In this document: piece after piece, positions 9,586 through 21,719 of the stretch
How positions within the stretch are numbered: the stretch's first letter is position 1
Layout of the letters: each line of letters begins with the position of its first letter
Source: Erysipelothrix sp.
Lineage (GTDB): Bacteria > Bacillota_I > Bacilli_A > Erysipelotrichales > Erysipelotrichaceae
Assembly: GCA_012727815.1 (NCBI GenBank)
Contig: JAAYGI010000005.1
Coordinates: 41,485 to 105,484 of the forward strand
Direction: 5' to 3'
DNA length: 64,000 bases
Notes under the pieces: model-generated
Database searches by the model: none
What the model was told of the DNA's origin: nothing
What the model saw: only the letters and a program-made list of their open reading frames with translations
Made by a program: the position numbers and the translations under genes

Positions 9586-9678
9586 ATTATATAAAGTTTG
9601 AAACAATAAGTCAACCAAATTATCATAATATTCAAAGAAAGTTTCAAAAGTTTTCACACATTTCTGAAACAAGTTTCA
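9586..9678 (-). promoter_or_regulatory. oppA promoter with clustered GTTTCA/TGAAAC motifs
   Basis: Minus strand TTGACT (9609-9614) - 17 bp - TATAAT (9586-9591); GTTTCAAAC inside the spacer (9596-9604); further copies at 9641-9649 and TGAAACAAGTTTCA 9665-9678. Confidence 0.65.
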
Positions 9679-9689
9679 AAAAAAGAAGA

Positions 9690-9717
9690 AAAAAGAGCAT
9701 TTCTGCTCTTTTCTTAA
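9690..9717 (-). terminator. Intrinsic terminator after the lipoprotein gene
   Basis: Minus strand AAGAGCAGAAATGCTCTTTTTTC. Confidence 0.75.
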
Positions 9718-9746
9718 CTCTTATATGTTATACTAAAATCTTTTAA

Positions 9747-10415
9747 TTAAGCTTTTGGTGTTGAGAACTCTAGTTTTAGATTACCTGTTTGTTCTACACC
9801 ATCTAACATACCAACAAATTCAATGTAAATTACTCCACCTTGTAATACATCTTTTGCATCATAGTCGAATGTAACTTCTGCTGATGAATCATTGATTTCA
9901 AGTGCATGTAATTCATTTAGTGCTAATATTTCTAATAGCGCTTTTGAATCTTCTACTGTAAATGTTGCTGATGTAACACCATCTTTTTCAACTTCAGTAA
10001 TTTCACCTTTTGTAAATGAAAATGCTGTTCTGAAGTCACCGTATAGTGCTGCTCCAACTTCTGCAATGTAGTCTTCTTTTGATCCTGCAAAGTCTAGACC
10101 TTCACCTTTTACAGTGTATTCGTCGCCTTTAGCTGTGATTTCAACGTCCGTGTAGTTTCCATCAATCTCAACTTTAACTTTTGCGCTTACTGTTTCATCA
10201 AGTGTAACATCACCAAAGTTATCGTATGCATAGCTTACTTTAACTTTATCTACAACACCGCTGAACGCTGTTGAAAGTGTAACTTTTAATGTAACATTTT
10301 CTTCCGTTAACATTTTGATAGCCGCTTCATGACGTGAGTCAGCAGTACCATTTGATTTTGCACTACATGCTACAAGTAACATAAGTACTAATCCACTTAA
10401 TAATATTTTCTTCAT
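9747..10415 (-). CDS. Putative lipoprotein, unknown function
   Basis: MKKILLSGLVLMLLVACSAKS lipobox; 222 aa. Confidence 0.8.
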   Translation of the reverse strand: MKKILLSGLVLMLLVACSAKSNGTADSRHEAAIKMLTEENVTLKVTLSTAFSGVVDKVKVSYAYDNFGDVTLDETVSAKVKVEIDGNYTDVEITAKGDEYTVKGEGLDFAGSKEDYIAEVGAALYGDFRTAFSFTKGEITEVEKDGVTSATFTVEDSKALLEILALNELHALEINDSSAEVTFDYDAKDVLQGGVIYIEFVGMLDGVEQTGNLKLEFSTPKA

Positions 10416-10615
10416 AAAAAAAGACCTCCAATTTAAAGTATACCATACCTTAATTGAGAATACACATCAATTTAGAGTTATTCATTTCTTTTTTTCATAA
10501 TTATTTTCAGTACTACATTTCCAATTTAAAAGACAGATTAACAATGAAAACTAGGCATTATTATCACAAAGTTTTCGATAGATTATGAAAGGTATTCATA
10601 TAAAAAGCATAATAA

Positions 10616-10646
10616 AAGAGGATTCTGAAATAGAATCCTCTTTGTT
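10616..10646 (-). terminator. Intrinsic terminator of the pdh operon
   Basis: Minus strand CAAAGAGGATTCTATTTCAGAATCCTCTTTTATT. Confidence 0.8.
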
Positions 10647-10663
10647 ACATTTATTCTTAAATT

Positions 10664-12070
10664 TTAGATATGGATTGGTAATCCTAATGATAATTCAGAT
10701 GCATCCATAATTGTTTCTGATAGTGTTGGGTGAGCATGAATTGTTAGTGATAAATCTTCTAACATCATACGCGCTTCAACAGCAAGTGCTAATTCACCAA
10801 TTAAATCTGATGCTCCAACTCCTGCAACTTGTCCACCTAGAATTAGACCAGTTTCCTTGTCTGTTACTAAACGTACAAATCCTTCAGTTTGATTTAATGA
10901 TAAAGCTCTACCGTTTGCTCCGAATGGGAACTTAGATACTTTAATGCTTAGTCCTAAATCTCTTGCTTCTTTTTCTGTATAACCAACTGTTGCTAGTTCT
11001 GGATCTGTAAAACATACAGCTGGAATTGCAACATAGTCAATCTCTACATTTTTACCAGCGATTGCTTCAGCAGCAATTTTTGCTTCATATGAAGCTTTAT
11101 GTGCTAAAGGAGGTCCTGGTACGATATCACCGATTGCAAAAATGTTCTTTGTAGATGTACGGCCTTGTTTATCAACTTCAACAATACCTCTATCTGTCAT
11201 TTTTACACCCGCTGCTTCAAGTCCTAGATCATCAGTGTTTGGGCGGCGTCCAACTGTTACCAGTACGTAGTCAGCTTCAACAACTTCTGATTTTCCATCA
11301 ACTTCGTAAGTTACTTTAACGCCATCTGCAGTTTCTTCTGCTGATTTTGCCATAGCACTTGTTACGATGTTAACGTTTTTAGATTTGAAGTTATCTTCAA
11401 CAAGTTTAATCATATCTTTATCAAAAGCACTTAATATTGAAGGTAGACCTTCTAATATTGTAACTTCTGTACCTAAGTTAGCGTAAACGCCTGCTAATTC
11501 ACTACCGATGTACCCGCCACCAATAACAACTAGTTTCTTAGGAATTTCTTTTAGGTTTAATGCTCCAGTTGAATCTAGAACACGTCCCGCAAATTTAAAT
11601 CCAGGAATCTCGATTGGACGTGATCCTGTTGCTACAATAGCATTTTTAAATGTGTATGATTGTGCGTCATCACCATTGATAACACGTAATTGGTTTGTAT
11701 CATTGAAGAATGCTTCTCCCATGATAACTTCTACTTTATTTTTCTTAAGTAGCATTCCAACACCTTGAGTTAAAGTTTTTACAACTTGTGTATCTTTCCA
11801 CTCTTGTGTTTTCTTGAAATCAATTGCAACACCATCAGTAATGATACCAAATGATGCTGAATTTTTTGCTTCTTGGTAACGGTGACCTGCGTTAATTAAT
11901 GCCTTTGAAGGAATACAACCAACGTTAAGACAAACACCACCAATAAATTCTCTTTCAACAATTGCTACTTTTTGACCCATTTGTGCTGCTCGAATTGCCG
12001 CTACATATCCTCCTGGACCTGAACCAATAACAATTGTATCTAATTCTAATGATAAATCTCCTACAACCAT
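10664..12070 (-). CDS. lpdA: Dihydrolipoamide dehydrogenase (PDH E3)
   Basis: [41 protein letters not shown]. Confidence 0.95.
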   Translation of the reverse strand: MVVGDLSLELDTIVIGSGPGGYVAAIRAAQMGQKVAIVEREFIGGVCLNVGCIPSKALINAGHRYQEAKNSASFGIITDGVAIDFKKTQEWKDTQVVKTLTQGVGMLLKKNKVEVIMGEAFFNDTNQLRVINGDDAQSYTFKNAIVATGSRPIEIPGFKFAGRVLDSTGALNLKEIPKKLVVIGGGYIGSELAGVYANLGTEVTILEGLPSILSAFDKDMIKLVEDNFKSKNVNIVTSAMAKSAEETADGVKVTYEVDGKSEVVEADYVLVTVGRRPNTDDLGLEAAGVKMTDRGIVEVDKQGRTSTKNIFAIGDIVPGPPLAHKASYEAKIAAEAIAGKNVEIDYVAIPAVCFTDPELATVGYTEKEARDLGLSIKVSKFPFGANGRALSLNQTEGFVRLVTDKETGLILGGQVAGVGASDLIGELALAVEARMMLEDLSLTIHAHPTLSETIMDASELSLGLPIHI

Positions 12071-12071
12071 T

Positions 12072-13673
12072 CTATACCTCCATCAGTAATATTTCTGGAT
12101 CGTTTAATAAACGTTTTAATTCGTTCATTGCAAGTTGTGCTGTCATACCGTCGATAATACGGTGATCAAAACTCAATGAAAGTGACATCATGCTACCAAT
12201 TCCGATAGTACCATCTTCTAATACGATTGGCTTTTTATCAATACGGCCAATTCCGAAGATTGCTACTTCAGGGTAGTTAATGATTGGTGTGAACCATTGT
12301 CCACGAGCTGAACCGATGTTTGAAATAGTAATTGTACCATCTCTCATATCTGGTCCTTTTAATTTTCCATCATTTGCTTGTGTTGCAAGTGAAACAATTT
12401 CATTTGCAATCGCAAAGATTCCTTTTGTATCTGCATTTTTGATATTTGGAACATATAGACCGTGAGGTGTATCTGCTGCAATACCAATGTTATAGAAGTT
12501 TTTGTATACAATTTCTTGAGTTGCATCATCAACACTTGCATTTAATACAGGGTATTTTTTAACTACTGCTGTAACTGCTTTTACGATATAAGCTAAGAAT
12601 GTTAGTTTAATATCTTTTTCTGCTGCTACATCTTTAAAGCGTGAGCGGTGTGCCATTAATTTTGAAACTTCGATTTCATCAAATAATGTAACGTGTGGTG
12701 CTTTAGCTTTTGAGTTAACCATTGCATTAGCAATTGCTTTACGAGTCATACTCATAGGTTCACGTGTAGTTTCACCTTTTACAACAACTGGTGCTGCTGT
12801 TGCTGCTGGAGCTGCTGTTGCTGCAACTGGTGCTGCTGTTTGAGTTACTACTGTTTCTTGTGCAACTGGTGCTGCTGTTGGTGCTGATAAGAATGCATCA
12901 ACATCTGAAAGAAGAACATGTCCTCTTCTACCGCTTGCTACAACTTGTGTAAGATCTACTCCGTTGTCACGTGCGTATTGACGTACACTTGGTAATGCAA
13001 GAACGCGTCCTGCAATTGAGTTATCAGCAAATACTGCGCCAGAAACTTGTGCTTGTGGTGCTGTAGGTGCTGCTACAACTGCTGCTGCCGCTTGAGCCGG
13101 AGCTGAAGCTGAACCTGCTGTTGCAATTTCAACAAGTGCATCTCCAACATTGGCAACTACGCCATCTCCAACAATAATCTTAGAGATAACACCAGCTATT
13201 GGTGATGGAACTTCTTGTACCATTTTATCATTTTGGATTTCAACTAATGGTGCATCTTCTACAATTGTGTCGCCTTCTTTGACTAACCATTGTACGATTT
13301 CACCTTCTAGAATTCCCTCACCTAAGTCAGGTAAGTTGAATGTAAATGTGTTTGATGATGCTGCCGCTGCAACTGGTGCTGCAGGTGCTGCTGCTTGAGC
13401 TAGAGCTGAAGCTGGTTGTGCTACTGCTGCACTTCCATCACCGTTAAATTCAACAAGGTCATCACCAACGTTGGCAACTTCACCTTCTTGGAACATAATT
13501 TTTGTTACTTTACCACTTATTGGAGAAGGTACTTCTTGTACCATTTTATCGTTTTGGATTTCTAATAAAGGAGCATCAGCTTCAACTGTGTCGCCCTCTT
13601 TAACGAACCATTGTACGATTTCACCCTCAACAATACCTTCACCAAGGTCTGGCATTTTAAAAATAAATGACAT
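12072..13673 (-). CDS. pdhC: Dihydrolipoamide acetyltransferase (PDH E2), two lipoyl domains
   Basis: Two DLGEG...EIQNDKM lipoyl domains, peripheral-subunit binding domain, catalytic DHRIIDG. Confidence 0.94.
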   Translation of the reverse strand: MSFIFKMPDLGEGIVEGEIVQWFVKEGDTVEADAPLLEIQNDKMVQEVPSPISGKVTKIMFQEGEVANVGDDLVEFNGDGSAAVAQPASALAQAAAPAAPVAAAASSNTFTFNLPDLGEGILEGEIVQWLVKEGDTIVEDAPLVEIQNDKMVQEVPSPIAGVISKIIVGDGVVANVGDALVEIATAGSASAPAQAAAAVVAAPTAPQAQVSGAVFADNSIAGRVLALPSVRQYARDNGVDLTQVVASGRRGHVLLSDVDAFLSAPTAAPVAQETVVTQTAAPVAATAAPAATAAPVVVKGETTREPMSMTRKAIANAMVNSKAKAPHVTLFDEIEVSKLMAHRSRFKDVAAEKDIKLTFLAYIVKAVTAVVKKYPVLNASVDDATQEIVYKNFYNIGIAADTPHGLYVPNIKNADTKGIFAIANEIVSLATQANDGKLKGPDMRDGTITISNIGSARGQWFTPIINYPEVAIFGIGRIDKKPIVLEDGTIGIGSMMSLSLSFDHRIIDGMTAQLAMNELKRLLNDPEILLMEV

Positions 13674-13681
13674 ATTTCCTC

Positions 13682-14661
13682 CTAGTCAAAGTTCATTAAT
13701 TCTTGAACTTTGTTAATGATATCTTCTTCATTTGGTAGCCAATCGTTTTCAGCCATACCAAATGGATATACTGTATCAGGTGATGCTACACGACCAATAG
13801 GTGCTTTAAGGTTAAGAATTGCACGTTCTGCAATCTCAGCCATAACAGTTGCTCCAACACCAGCTTGGCGTTGTGCTTCTTGTACTACAACTAAACGACC
13901 TGTTTTTTCAACTGATTTTACAATTGTATCAACATCAATTGGTGATACTGTACGTAAATCAATAACTTCAACTGAAACACCTTGTGCAAGTAATGTTTCT
14001 GCTGCTTTTAATGATTCACGAACCATGTATCCGTAAGTTACGATTGTAACATCGTGACCTTCGTTTGCAATTGCTGCTTGATCTAATGGTAATGTATAGT
14101 ATCCTTCAGGAACTTCTTGTCTAAATGATCTATATAATTTCATGTGTTCTAAGAATACAACTGGGTCATTACTTTCGATTGATGAAAGTAGTAATCCTTT
14201 TGCATCGTATGGGTTACTTGGAATAACAACACGGATACCAGGTGATTGAGCAATTAGCCCCTCTAAACTGTCCGCATGTAATTCAGGAGTATGTACTCCG
14301 CCACCAAATGGTGATCTAATTGTGATTGGCATTTCACGTTTTCCACCTAAACGGAAACGAGTACGTGCCATTTGTGTAACAACTGAGTCCATAACTTCGA
14401 ATACGAATCCGAAGAATTGTACTTCAGGAATTGGACGGTATTTTTCTAAAGCAAGACCGATTGCTAAACCACCGATTCCAGATTCAGCTAAAGGTGTATC
14501 GAATACACGCTCTTCGCCATATTTTTCTTGAAGACCTTCTGTAGCACGGAAAACTCCTCCGTTAACTCCAACGTCCTCTCCAAAAATCATTGTATTTTCA
14601 TCACGTTCTAAAGCGACATCAAGTGCATCTGTTATGGCTTGAACCATTGTTAAATTTGCCA

Positions 14662-14662
<1 letters not shown>
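13682..14662 (-). CDS. pdhB: Pyruvate dehydrogenase E1 beta
   Basis: [49 protein letters not shown]. Confidence 0.95.
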
Positions 14663-15825
<1,163 letters not shown>

Positions 15826-15890
15826 TCATTTCACGATTAAGCATTCAATCAAAATACTCAAATTTGTGAAATTCTTAAGCTTGTTCACAA

Positions 15891-16877
15891 CTAGTGAAAT
15901 ATTACACTTAACAACTCTTCTTTGGTAATGCTACCAAAGTATATACTTAGATCATGTTTAGATAAGATTTCATCAACTGCCTTCTTATCAAATCTCACAC
16001 CTATTAGCTGTGATTCTAATTCACTTACATCACTTAAACCTAGGTAATCACCCATAAATCTAATAGATACAAACTTACCTTCTTCAACATCTGCCAAGAC
16101 TTCAACACGTCCTCCAGCAAATCTATTTCCATTCTTTAAATTGAATTTAGGAGATGCTCCATATACCCAATCCCATGTTGAGAATTTATTTTTAGCTTCT
16201 TGTTCAATCTTCTTAATATCTTCATCACTCAAAATAATTTCTTCATCTTGACCTTTATTAGATAGAAAGTATTGCAACTCATCCCAGAAATCTTTTAATG
16301 TTGTCCCTTGTGGTAAATGTTCTTTAATCGTAGTAACACGACTCCTAACAGATTTAACCCCTTTAGAAACAATTTTTGATGGGTCAACATTTAATGATTG
16401 CACCATATCTTCAATGTTAACATCAAAGATTAATGTACCATGGTGCATTAATTTTCCATTAGCCATACGTTGTGCGTTACCTGATATCTTTAATCCATCA
16501 ATTAAGATATCATTTCTTCCACTTGCCTGTGCATCAACACCCATTGATTTTAAAGCGTCAATAATTGGTTGAACATATTTTTTATAATTCACTGTCTTTG
16601 GATCATCAACACTAATAACAAATGTAAAGTTTAGATTTCCAAAATCATGGTATACTGCGCCTCCACCTGACACACGTCTTGCAACATGGATTTTGTTATC
16701 ATCTATAAATTTTTTATTGACCTCTTCTGCTGCATTTTGGTTATTACCAATAATTACTGAGGGTTCATTTTGCCATAGAAAGAAAAAATCCTCCTCTACA
16801 TCAATATGTCTCATTGCATACTCATCAAGTGCTAAGTTAAAAAACGGGTTGGTACTTGAATTTTTAATAAATCTCAT
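15891..16877 (-). CDS. lplA: Lipoate-protein ligase
   Basis: NPFFNLALDEYAM, RRVSGGGAVYHDFGNLNFTF, KISGNAQR. Confidence 0.93.
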   Translation of the reverse strand: MRFIKNSSTNPFFNLALDEYAMRHIDVEEDFFFLWQNEPSVIIGNNQNAAEEVNKKFIDDNKIHVARRVSGGGAVYHDFGNLNFTFVISVDDPKTVNYKKYVQPIIDALKSMGVDAQASGRNDILIDGLKISGNAQRMANGKLMHHGTLIFDVNIEDMVQSLNVDPSKIVSKGVKSVRSRVTTIKEHLPQGTTLKDFWDELQYFLSNKGQDEEIILSDEDIKKIEQEAKNKFSTWDWVYGASPKFNLKNGNRFAGGRVEVLADVEEGKFVSIRFMGDYLGLSDVSELESQLIGVRFDKKAVDEILSKHDLSIYFGSITKEELLSVIFH

Positions 16878-16961
16878 CTTCTTATCTCCTTTATCATTAG
16901 TATCATTTTATGTATAATAGAAGGTGAATTCAATACATATGAATAGAAAAGAGGACATATC

Positions 16962-17369
16962 ATGAATATTGATTTACAAACACCTTCACTTGTATTTTCA
17001 GCAACATCTCTTTTGATGTTAGCTTATACAAATAGATTCTTAACCATTGCTGGTTTAACACGTGACCTAATCAATACACATCATACAACTAAGGATGGTG
17101 TTATATTAAATCAGATCAGTAATTTACAAATAAGAATGGACTTAATTCGTAAGATGCAACTCTTTGGCGCATTCTCTTTTACTGCAGCCATTGCATCAAT
17201 GTTATTACAAATGTTTAGTATCATTCCAATTAGCATTGCTGCTTGGGTATTTATTGCAAGTTTGATCTTCTTGTTAATCTCATTACTATACTTAGTAAAA
17301 GAGTTACAACTTTCAAACGATGCTCTAACTTACCAGCTTAAAACACTAAAAGAAGAGAAAACCAATTAG
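16962..17369 (+). CDS. DUF2721-like membrane protein
   Basis: TPSLVFSATSLLMLAYTNRFLTIAGLTRDL pattern and TM segments. Confidence 0.7.
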   Translation: MNIDLQTPSLVFSATSLLMLAYTNRFLTIAGLTRDLINTHHTTKDGVILNQISNLQIRMDLIRKMQLFGAFSFTAAIASMLLQMFSIIPISIAAWVFIASLIFLLISLLYLVKELQLSNDALTYQLKTLKEEKTN

Positions 17370-17387
17370 TCTTCCCTTCAATAAGTT

Positions 17388-17741
17388 TTAGTGCATCGGT
17401 CTATTTTCATCCGTTGCACGTTCGATAAATTCTTCTAATGCTTCAATAATGACATGGTATTGATCCATCTCGATATTAGCATTGAAGTTGAATATAAAGT
17501 ATTCCAATAAAGGATCTGAATTTTTCTGTACTAAAGATGACCTAAAGGCCTCTAAGAACAAAATCATTTCATCTCCAAAATCTAAGCCACTTGTTCCCTT
17601 AATTTCTCTAATTAAGGCATCATAACTATCCTCTATTTCATAGATACTGATAGGACGAAAGAATGGCAAGATTAATTGTGGACCTGCTAAACCATGCTTT
17701 TGGTTTACCATGATAATACTTTGTGTATTACTTTTAGACAT
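17388..17741 (-). CDS. Hypothetical protein
   Basis: ORF ~117 aa, no family recognised. Confidence 0.6.
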   Translation of the reverse strand: MSKSNTQSIIMVNQKHGLAGPQLILPFFRPISIYEIEDSYDALIREIKGTSGLDFGDEMILFLEAFRSSLVQKNSDPLLEYFIFNFNANIEMDQYHVIIEALEEFIERATDENRPMH

Positions 17742-17816
17742 ATACATCATCCTTTCATGTACATATATTATATCATGAAAGGCTTAAACTTCCATTATAA
17801 TGATAAGGAGACACAT

Positions 17817-18860
17817 ATGGAGACATTAGATAAATTACAAAAGAGTATCGGTAATAAAACTTTACTCATATCAAATCCTACAACTATATCTTATCTAATC
17901 GGATATAAAGTAGATCCAGGTAAAAGATTGATCTTGTTAATCATAGAAGATGGTAAAAAACCACTCCTAGTATTAAACAACTTATTTCCAAAACCTTCAA
18001 ATATCGTGATACATTCATATAATGATGGTGAAGACATCATTGGACAAATTAATACACTACTTCCAAAAGGTGATATCTATGTTGAGGGAGATTTCGAAAG
18101 TCGATATCTCATTCCTTTATTAGATAAGAATCGTAACTTTATTGATGGATCACACTTCATCGAAAGACAAAGACAAATTAAAGATTCTAAAGAACTTGAG
18201 TTGATGAAGATCGCATCTGAACATAATGATAGAATTATGTCTGAACTGATTCCTTACTTTAAAGAAGGCATTAGCGAAATTGAACTTGCTAAAATTATCA
18301 CTGAAAAGCAAAGCACATCACCTTTAAGTGGTATCAGTTTTGAACCCATCTCAGTATTTACTCAAAACATTGCAGACCCACATGCAATACCTAGCACACG
18401 TAAACTTCAAAAGGGTGATGTTATCTTGATTGATATGGGCGGTATCTATAATAACTACATGTCTGATATGACACGTGCCTTCTTCTTTGGTAGAAATGAA
18501 AGCTTAGAGAAAATATATGATATCGTACTTGAAGCAAATCTTGCTGCAATTGATGCTATAGAAATTGGTAAACCGATTGGTCTTGTTGATAAAGCAGCAC
18601 GTGATGTAATCATCAAACATGGCTATGGTGAGTATTTCACCCATCGAACAGGACATGGTATTGGTCTAGATACACATGAAGAACCCTATGTGTTTGAACA
18701 AAATCAAACCCTTATAGAAAATGGCATGTGTTTCTCAATTGAGCCTGGCATCTACATAGAGGGTGTTGGTGGTATTAGAATTGAAGATCTAGTTTGCATC
18801 GAAAACGATAAGGTAACCATATTAAATAAATATCCAAAAGATAAAACATTCATATCATAA
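17817..18860 (+). CDS. pepQ: Xaa-Pro dipeptidase / M24 peptidase
   Basis: Start at METLDKLQ with AAGGAG; IDMGG...DMTRAFFFG, HRTGHGIGLDTHEEPYV, SIEPGIYI. Confidence 0.9.
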   Translation: METLDKLQKSIGNKTLLISNPTTISYLIGYKVDPGKRLILLIIEDGKKPLLVLNNLFPKPSNIVIHSYNDGEDIIGQINTLLPKGDIYVEGDFESRYLIPLLDKNRNFIDGSHFIERQRQIKDSKELELMKIASEHNDRIMSELIPYFKEGISEIELAKIITEKQSTSPLSGISFEPISVFTQNIADPHAIPSTRKLQKGDVILIDMGGIYNNYMSDMTRAFFFGRNESLEKIYDIVLEANLAAIDAIEIGKPIGLVDKAARDVIIKHGYGEYFTHRTGHGIGLDTHEEPYVFEQNQTLIENGMCFSIEPGIYIEGVGGIRIEDLVCIENDKVTILNKYPKDKTFIS

Positions 18861-18864
18861 ATAA

Positions 18865-18908
18865 AAAAGCAGGAGGTGCGAATTTTAAATTCACGCCTCC
18901 TGCTTTTA
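18865..18908. terminator. Bidirectional terminator between convergent genes
   Basis: AAAAAAGCAGGAGGtGcGAATTTTAAATTCaCgCCTCCTGCTTTT. Confidence 0.85.
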
Positions 18909-18910
18909 TT

Positions 18911-19117
18911 TTAAACAAGTGTACTTTTTTCAGGTAGTAATACCCAAAGGATGATATACACTAGTAAACCTGTACCATAAATAAGAATAAGTGCTGCCAA
19001 TATGATTCTGATGATTGTTACATCTATCTTAAAATATTCAGAAAGACCTGCGCACACCCCACCTAGAATTGCTTCACTTTTATCTCTATACAGTTTTTTA
19101 TTACTGTGATAAGCCAT
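18911..19117 (-). CDS. PspC domain protein
   Basis: KLYRDKSEAILGGVCAGLSEYFKIDVTIIRI; ATG at 19117. Confidence 0.88.
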   Translation of the reverse strand: MAYHSNKKLYRDKSEAILGGVCAGLSEYFKIDVTIIRIILAALILIYGTGLLVYIILWVLLPEKSTLV

Positions 19118-19148
19118 ATTATGCCTCCTTATCTTTTTATGTGTTTTT

Positions 19149-19625
19149 TTATACTCTTTTAATTGATTCAATAACAATGTCTTCAAGTGGTTTATCTGAG
19201 TGGTCACGTGTTGCTGATACGATCATATCTGCAATTTCGATTCCTTCAACGATATTACCAAAGCTAGCATAGTCATTGTCTAAGTGTGGAGCATCTGCAA
19301 CCATTACAAAGAATTGACTTCCAGCACTGTTTGGCATCATTGAACGTGCCATTGATAATACACCACGTGTATGTTTTAGAGGGTTGTTAAATCCGTTACT
19401 TGCGAACTCTCCAAATATTTGATGACCTGGGCCACCTGTTCCTGTACCTTGTGGACAACCACCTTGGATCATAAATCCAGGAATAACTCTATGGAAAATT
19501 AATCCATCATAAAATTTATCGTCTACTAACTTTAAAAAATTCTCTACTGTTATTGGTGCTGCTGTTTCATCTAACTCAGCAATCATTACACCTAAATCTT
19601 TAATCTTAATTTCTACTTTTGTCAT
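19149..19625 (-). CDS. Cyclophilin-type peptidyl-prolyl isomerase
   Basis: FHRVIPGFMIQGGCPQGTGTGGPG, LSMAR...NSAGSQFFV. Confidence 0.93.
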   Translation of the reverse strand: MTKVEIKIKDLGVMIAELDETAAPITVENFLKLVDDKFYDGLIFHRVIPGFMIQGGCPQGTGTGGPGHQIFGEFASNGFNNPLKHTRGVLSMARSMMPNSAGSQFFVMVADAPHLDNDYASFGNIVEGIEIADMIVSATRDHSDKPLEDIVIESIKRV

Positions 19626-19693
19626 TTTTATCTCCTTATATTTCATAACTTCAATATGAATTATATCATATCTTAATCAAAATAAATATTGAA

Positions 19694-20185
19694 CTAAATA
19701 TCAAGTTCATATTTGACTACAATAAAGTCTTGACCACCTAAATTTAAATTCTTATGGGCATCAATACGTTTAAACCCATTCTTTTCATAAAATTTATGTG
19801 CACGTTTGTTATCTTCTTGTACCCACAAGAAGACTTTGGAATAACCACGTTCTTCAAGTTCTTTAACCATTGCATTTAAAAGCAAACGACCGTGACCTTG
19901 ATCAACATAATCCTTCAGTAAATAAATACTCTTTATTTCACCTGAAACATCACCATCATCACCATCATCACCATCAGAAATTTCAGCACATCCGACAACA
20001 TCTTGATCTGAGAACATGACAAAGAAATCTTTGTGGTTCTCAACACTTTCTAACCAACCTTCTTTTTCAAGTCGGTTGATAAAGGACTCTGGAATATAAT
20101 CTTTATACGTATCTATAAAACTTTCTACATATACTCTTGATATTATTGATAAATCGTCTGTTTTTAATATGTTTCGTACTTTCAT
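19694..20185 (-). CDS. GNAT family N-acetyltransferase
   Basis: GEIKSIYLLKDYVDQGHGRLLLNAMV, FYEKNGFKR. Confidence 0.9.
   Translation of the reverse strand: MKVRNILKTDDLSIISRVYVESFIDTYKDYIPESFINRLEKEGWLESVENHKDFFVMFSDQDVVGCAEISDGDDGDDGDVSGEIKSIYLLKDYVDQGHGRLLLNAMVKELEERGYSKVFLWVQEDNKRAHKFYEKNGFKRIDAHKNLNLGGQDFIVVKYELDI
19948..19974. repeat. Three perfect copies of 9-nt CATCACCAT inside the GNAT gene
   Basis: catcaccat x3; encodes DGDDGDDGD. Confidence 0.9.
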
Positions 20186-20249
20186 AATACCACTCCTCTT
20201 TGTGCCTCTATCATAGCACTATTTCTTCAGTAAATAAATAAAGACGAAG

Positions 20250-21587
20250 TTATTCTTCGTCTTGTGTTTGTGTGTCTTCTATTTTTAGTACTCTAACCTT
20301 TGATACAACTTTCTCGTCGATATCAACAATTGAGAATTTATATCCATTGTATGTGAAATCTGATGCATCTGTATGTACATCCGTTTCAGTTGGTATTCTA
20401 CCCAACTCACCGATAACGAATCCACTTACAGTATCATAATTATCCACAGGAAGTCCTGCTTGAATGATATCTTCTAGTTCTTCAATATCTGAATAACCTT
20501 CTACTAAGTATTCGTCTTTATGTACATTGGTGATGGTATCATTTTCATCTTCATCATACTCATCCATAATATTACCCATTACCTCTTCAATAAGGTCTTC
20601 CATGGTAATAATACCTGCAGTACCACCATATTCATCGATTACAACCGCGATATGTGTTTTGTGTAGTTTTAATTCTGCAAAAAGTTCATCTGTTCTTTTT
20701 GATTCAGGAACAAAGTATGGTTCCCTCATCTCAGATTTAAATTCAAATGTTTCAAAATCTTTCCCTTCATGAATATAACTTAAGAGACTTCTTAAATGGA
20801 AGATACCGATAATGTTATCGATACTATCTTCATATACAGGGTATCTTGTATAACGTTCATTACTTACAAGGGTCATAAGATCTTCAAAACTTGTATTAAT
20901 ATCAAATGCTACTATCTCAGTTCTATGGGTCATGATATCTGCTACTTCAAGATTATCAAACTCAAATATATTGCGAATCATCTCTTTTTCACTTAAATCA
21001 ATCTCACCCTGTTCAACAAGTAACCTTATTTCCTCTTCTGTAACCTCCTCAACCTTGTGAGGGTCAATTCCAAGAACTCTTAAGACCAAGTTTGTTGAAA
21101 GTGATAAAAGCCTTACAAGGGGCTTAAATACCACTGATATTACTGTAATTGGTGTTGCACTAAAAAGTGCAAACTTTTGTGCATGTGACATGGCAAAGCG
21201 TTTTGGAACAAGTTCCCCAAACACCAAGACCAAATACATGGTCGTTAAAGTAATAATTATTACTGCAAAAGGCTTAATGCTTCCTGCACTTATTGAATTT
21301 TGTGTTATGGATACAATCCAGTTTGTTAGACCATCAGAGAACGCATCCGATGCCAGGGCACCCGATAGGATACTTGATAGTGTAACTCCTACTTGAATTG
21401 CTGATAAAAAGTTAGATGGGGAGCTTGTTATCTTCTCAACCTTAATTGCACGTTTATCACCACTTTTAGCAAGTTCTTTAATTTTACCAATATTTACAGA
21501 AATATAAGCCATTTCAGAGCCTGCAAAAAAAGCATTCATCAGTATTAACAGTGCCAATAATAACACTTGTACAAGTGTACTATTCAT
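20250..21587 (-). CDS. CNNM/CBS-domain transporter-like protein (HlyC/CorC family)
   Basis: N-terminal DUF21 TM domain, IMTHRTEIVAFD, DEYGGTAGIITMEDLIEEVMGNI. Confidence 0.92.
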   Translation of the reverse strand: MNSTLVQVLLLALLILMNAFFAGSEMAYISVNIGKIKELAKSGDKRAIKVEKITSSPSNFLSAIQVGVTLSSILSGALASDAFSDGLTNWIVSITQNSISAGSIKPFAVIIITLTTMYLVLVFGELVPKRFAMSHAQKFALFSATPITVISVVFKPLVRLLSLSTNLVLRVLGIDPHKVEEVTEEEIRLLVEQGEIDLSEKEMIRNIFEFDNLEVADIMTHRTEIVAFDINTSFEDLMTLVSNERYTRYPVYEDSIDNIIGIFHLRSLLSYIHEGKDFETFEFKSEMREPYFVPESKRTDELFAELKLHKTHIAVVIDEYGGTAGIITMEDLIEEVMGNIMDEYDEDENDTITNVHKDEYLVEGYSDIEELEDIIQAGLPVDNYDTVSGFVIGELGRIPTETDVHTDASDFTYNGYKFSIVDIDEKVVSKVRVLKIEDTQTQDEE

Positions 21588-21719
21588 GGTTAATCCTCCA
21601 CTCTCTCTTCTTTAATAAGAAGCTACAACAATCATCTTTATCTTTCACTCATCATTCCTCCAGTTTATATTATATTAGAAGATGTAAGACTTAATGTCAA
21701 TACTTAGACAAAATCACTT

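Noticed and set aside
12359-12541. 60-aa same-strand ORF inside pdhC
   Set aside because: Out-of-frame within a well-supported E2 gene.
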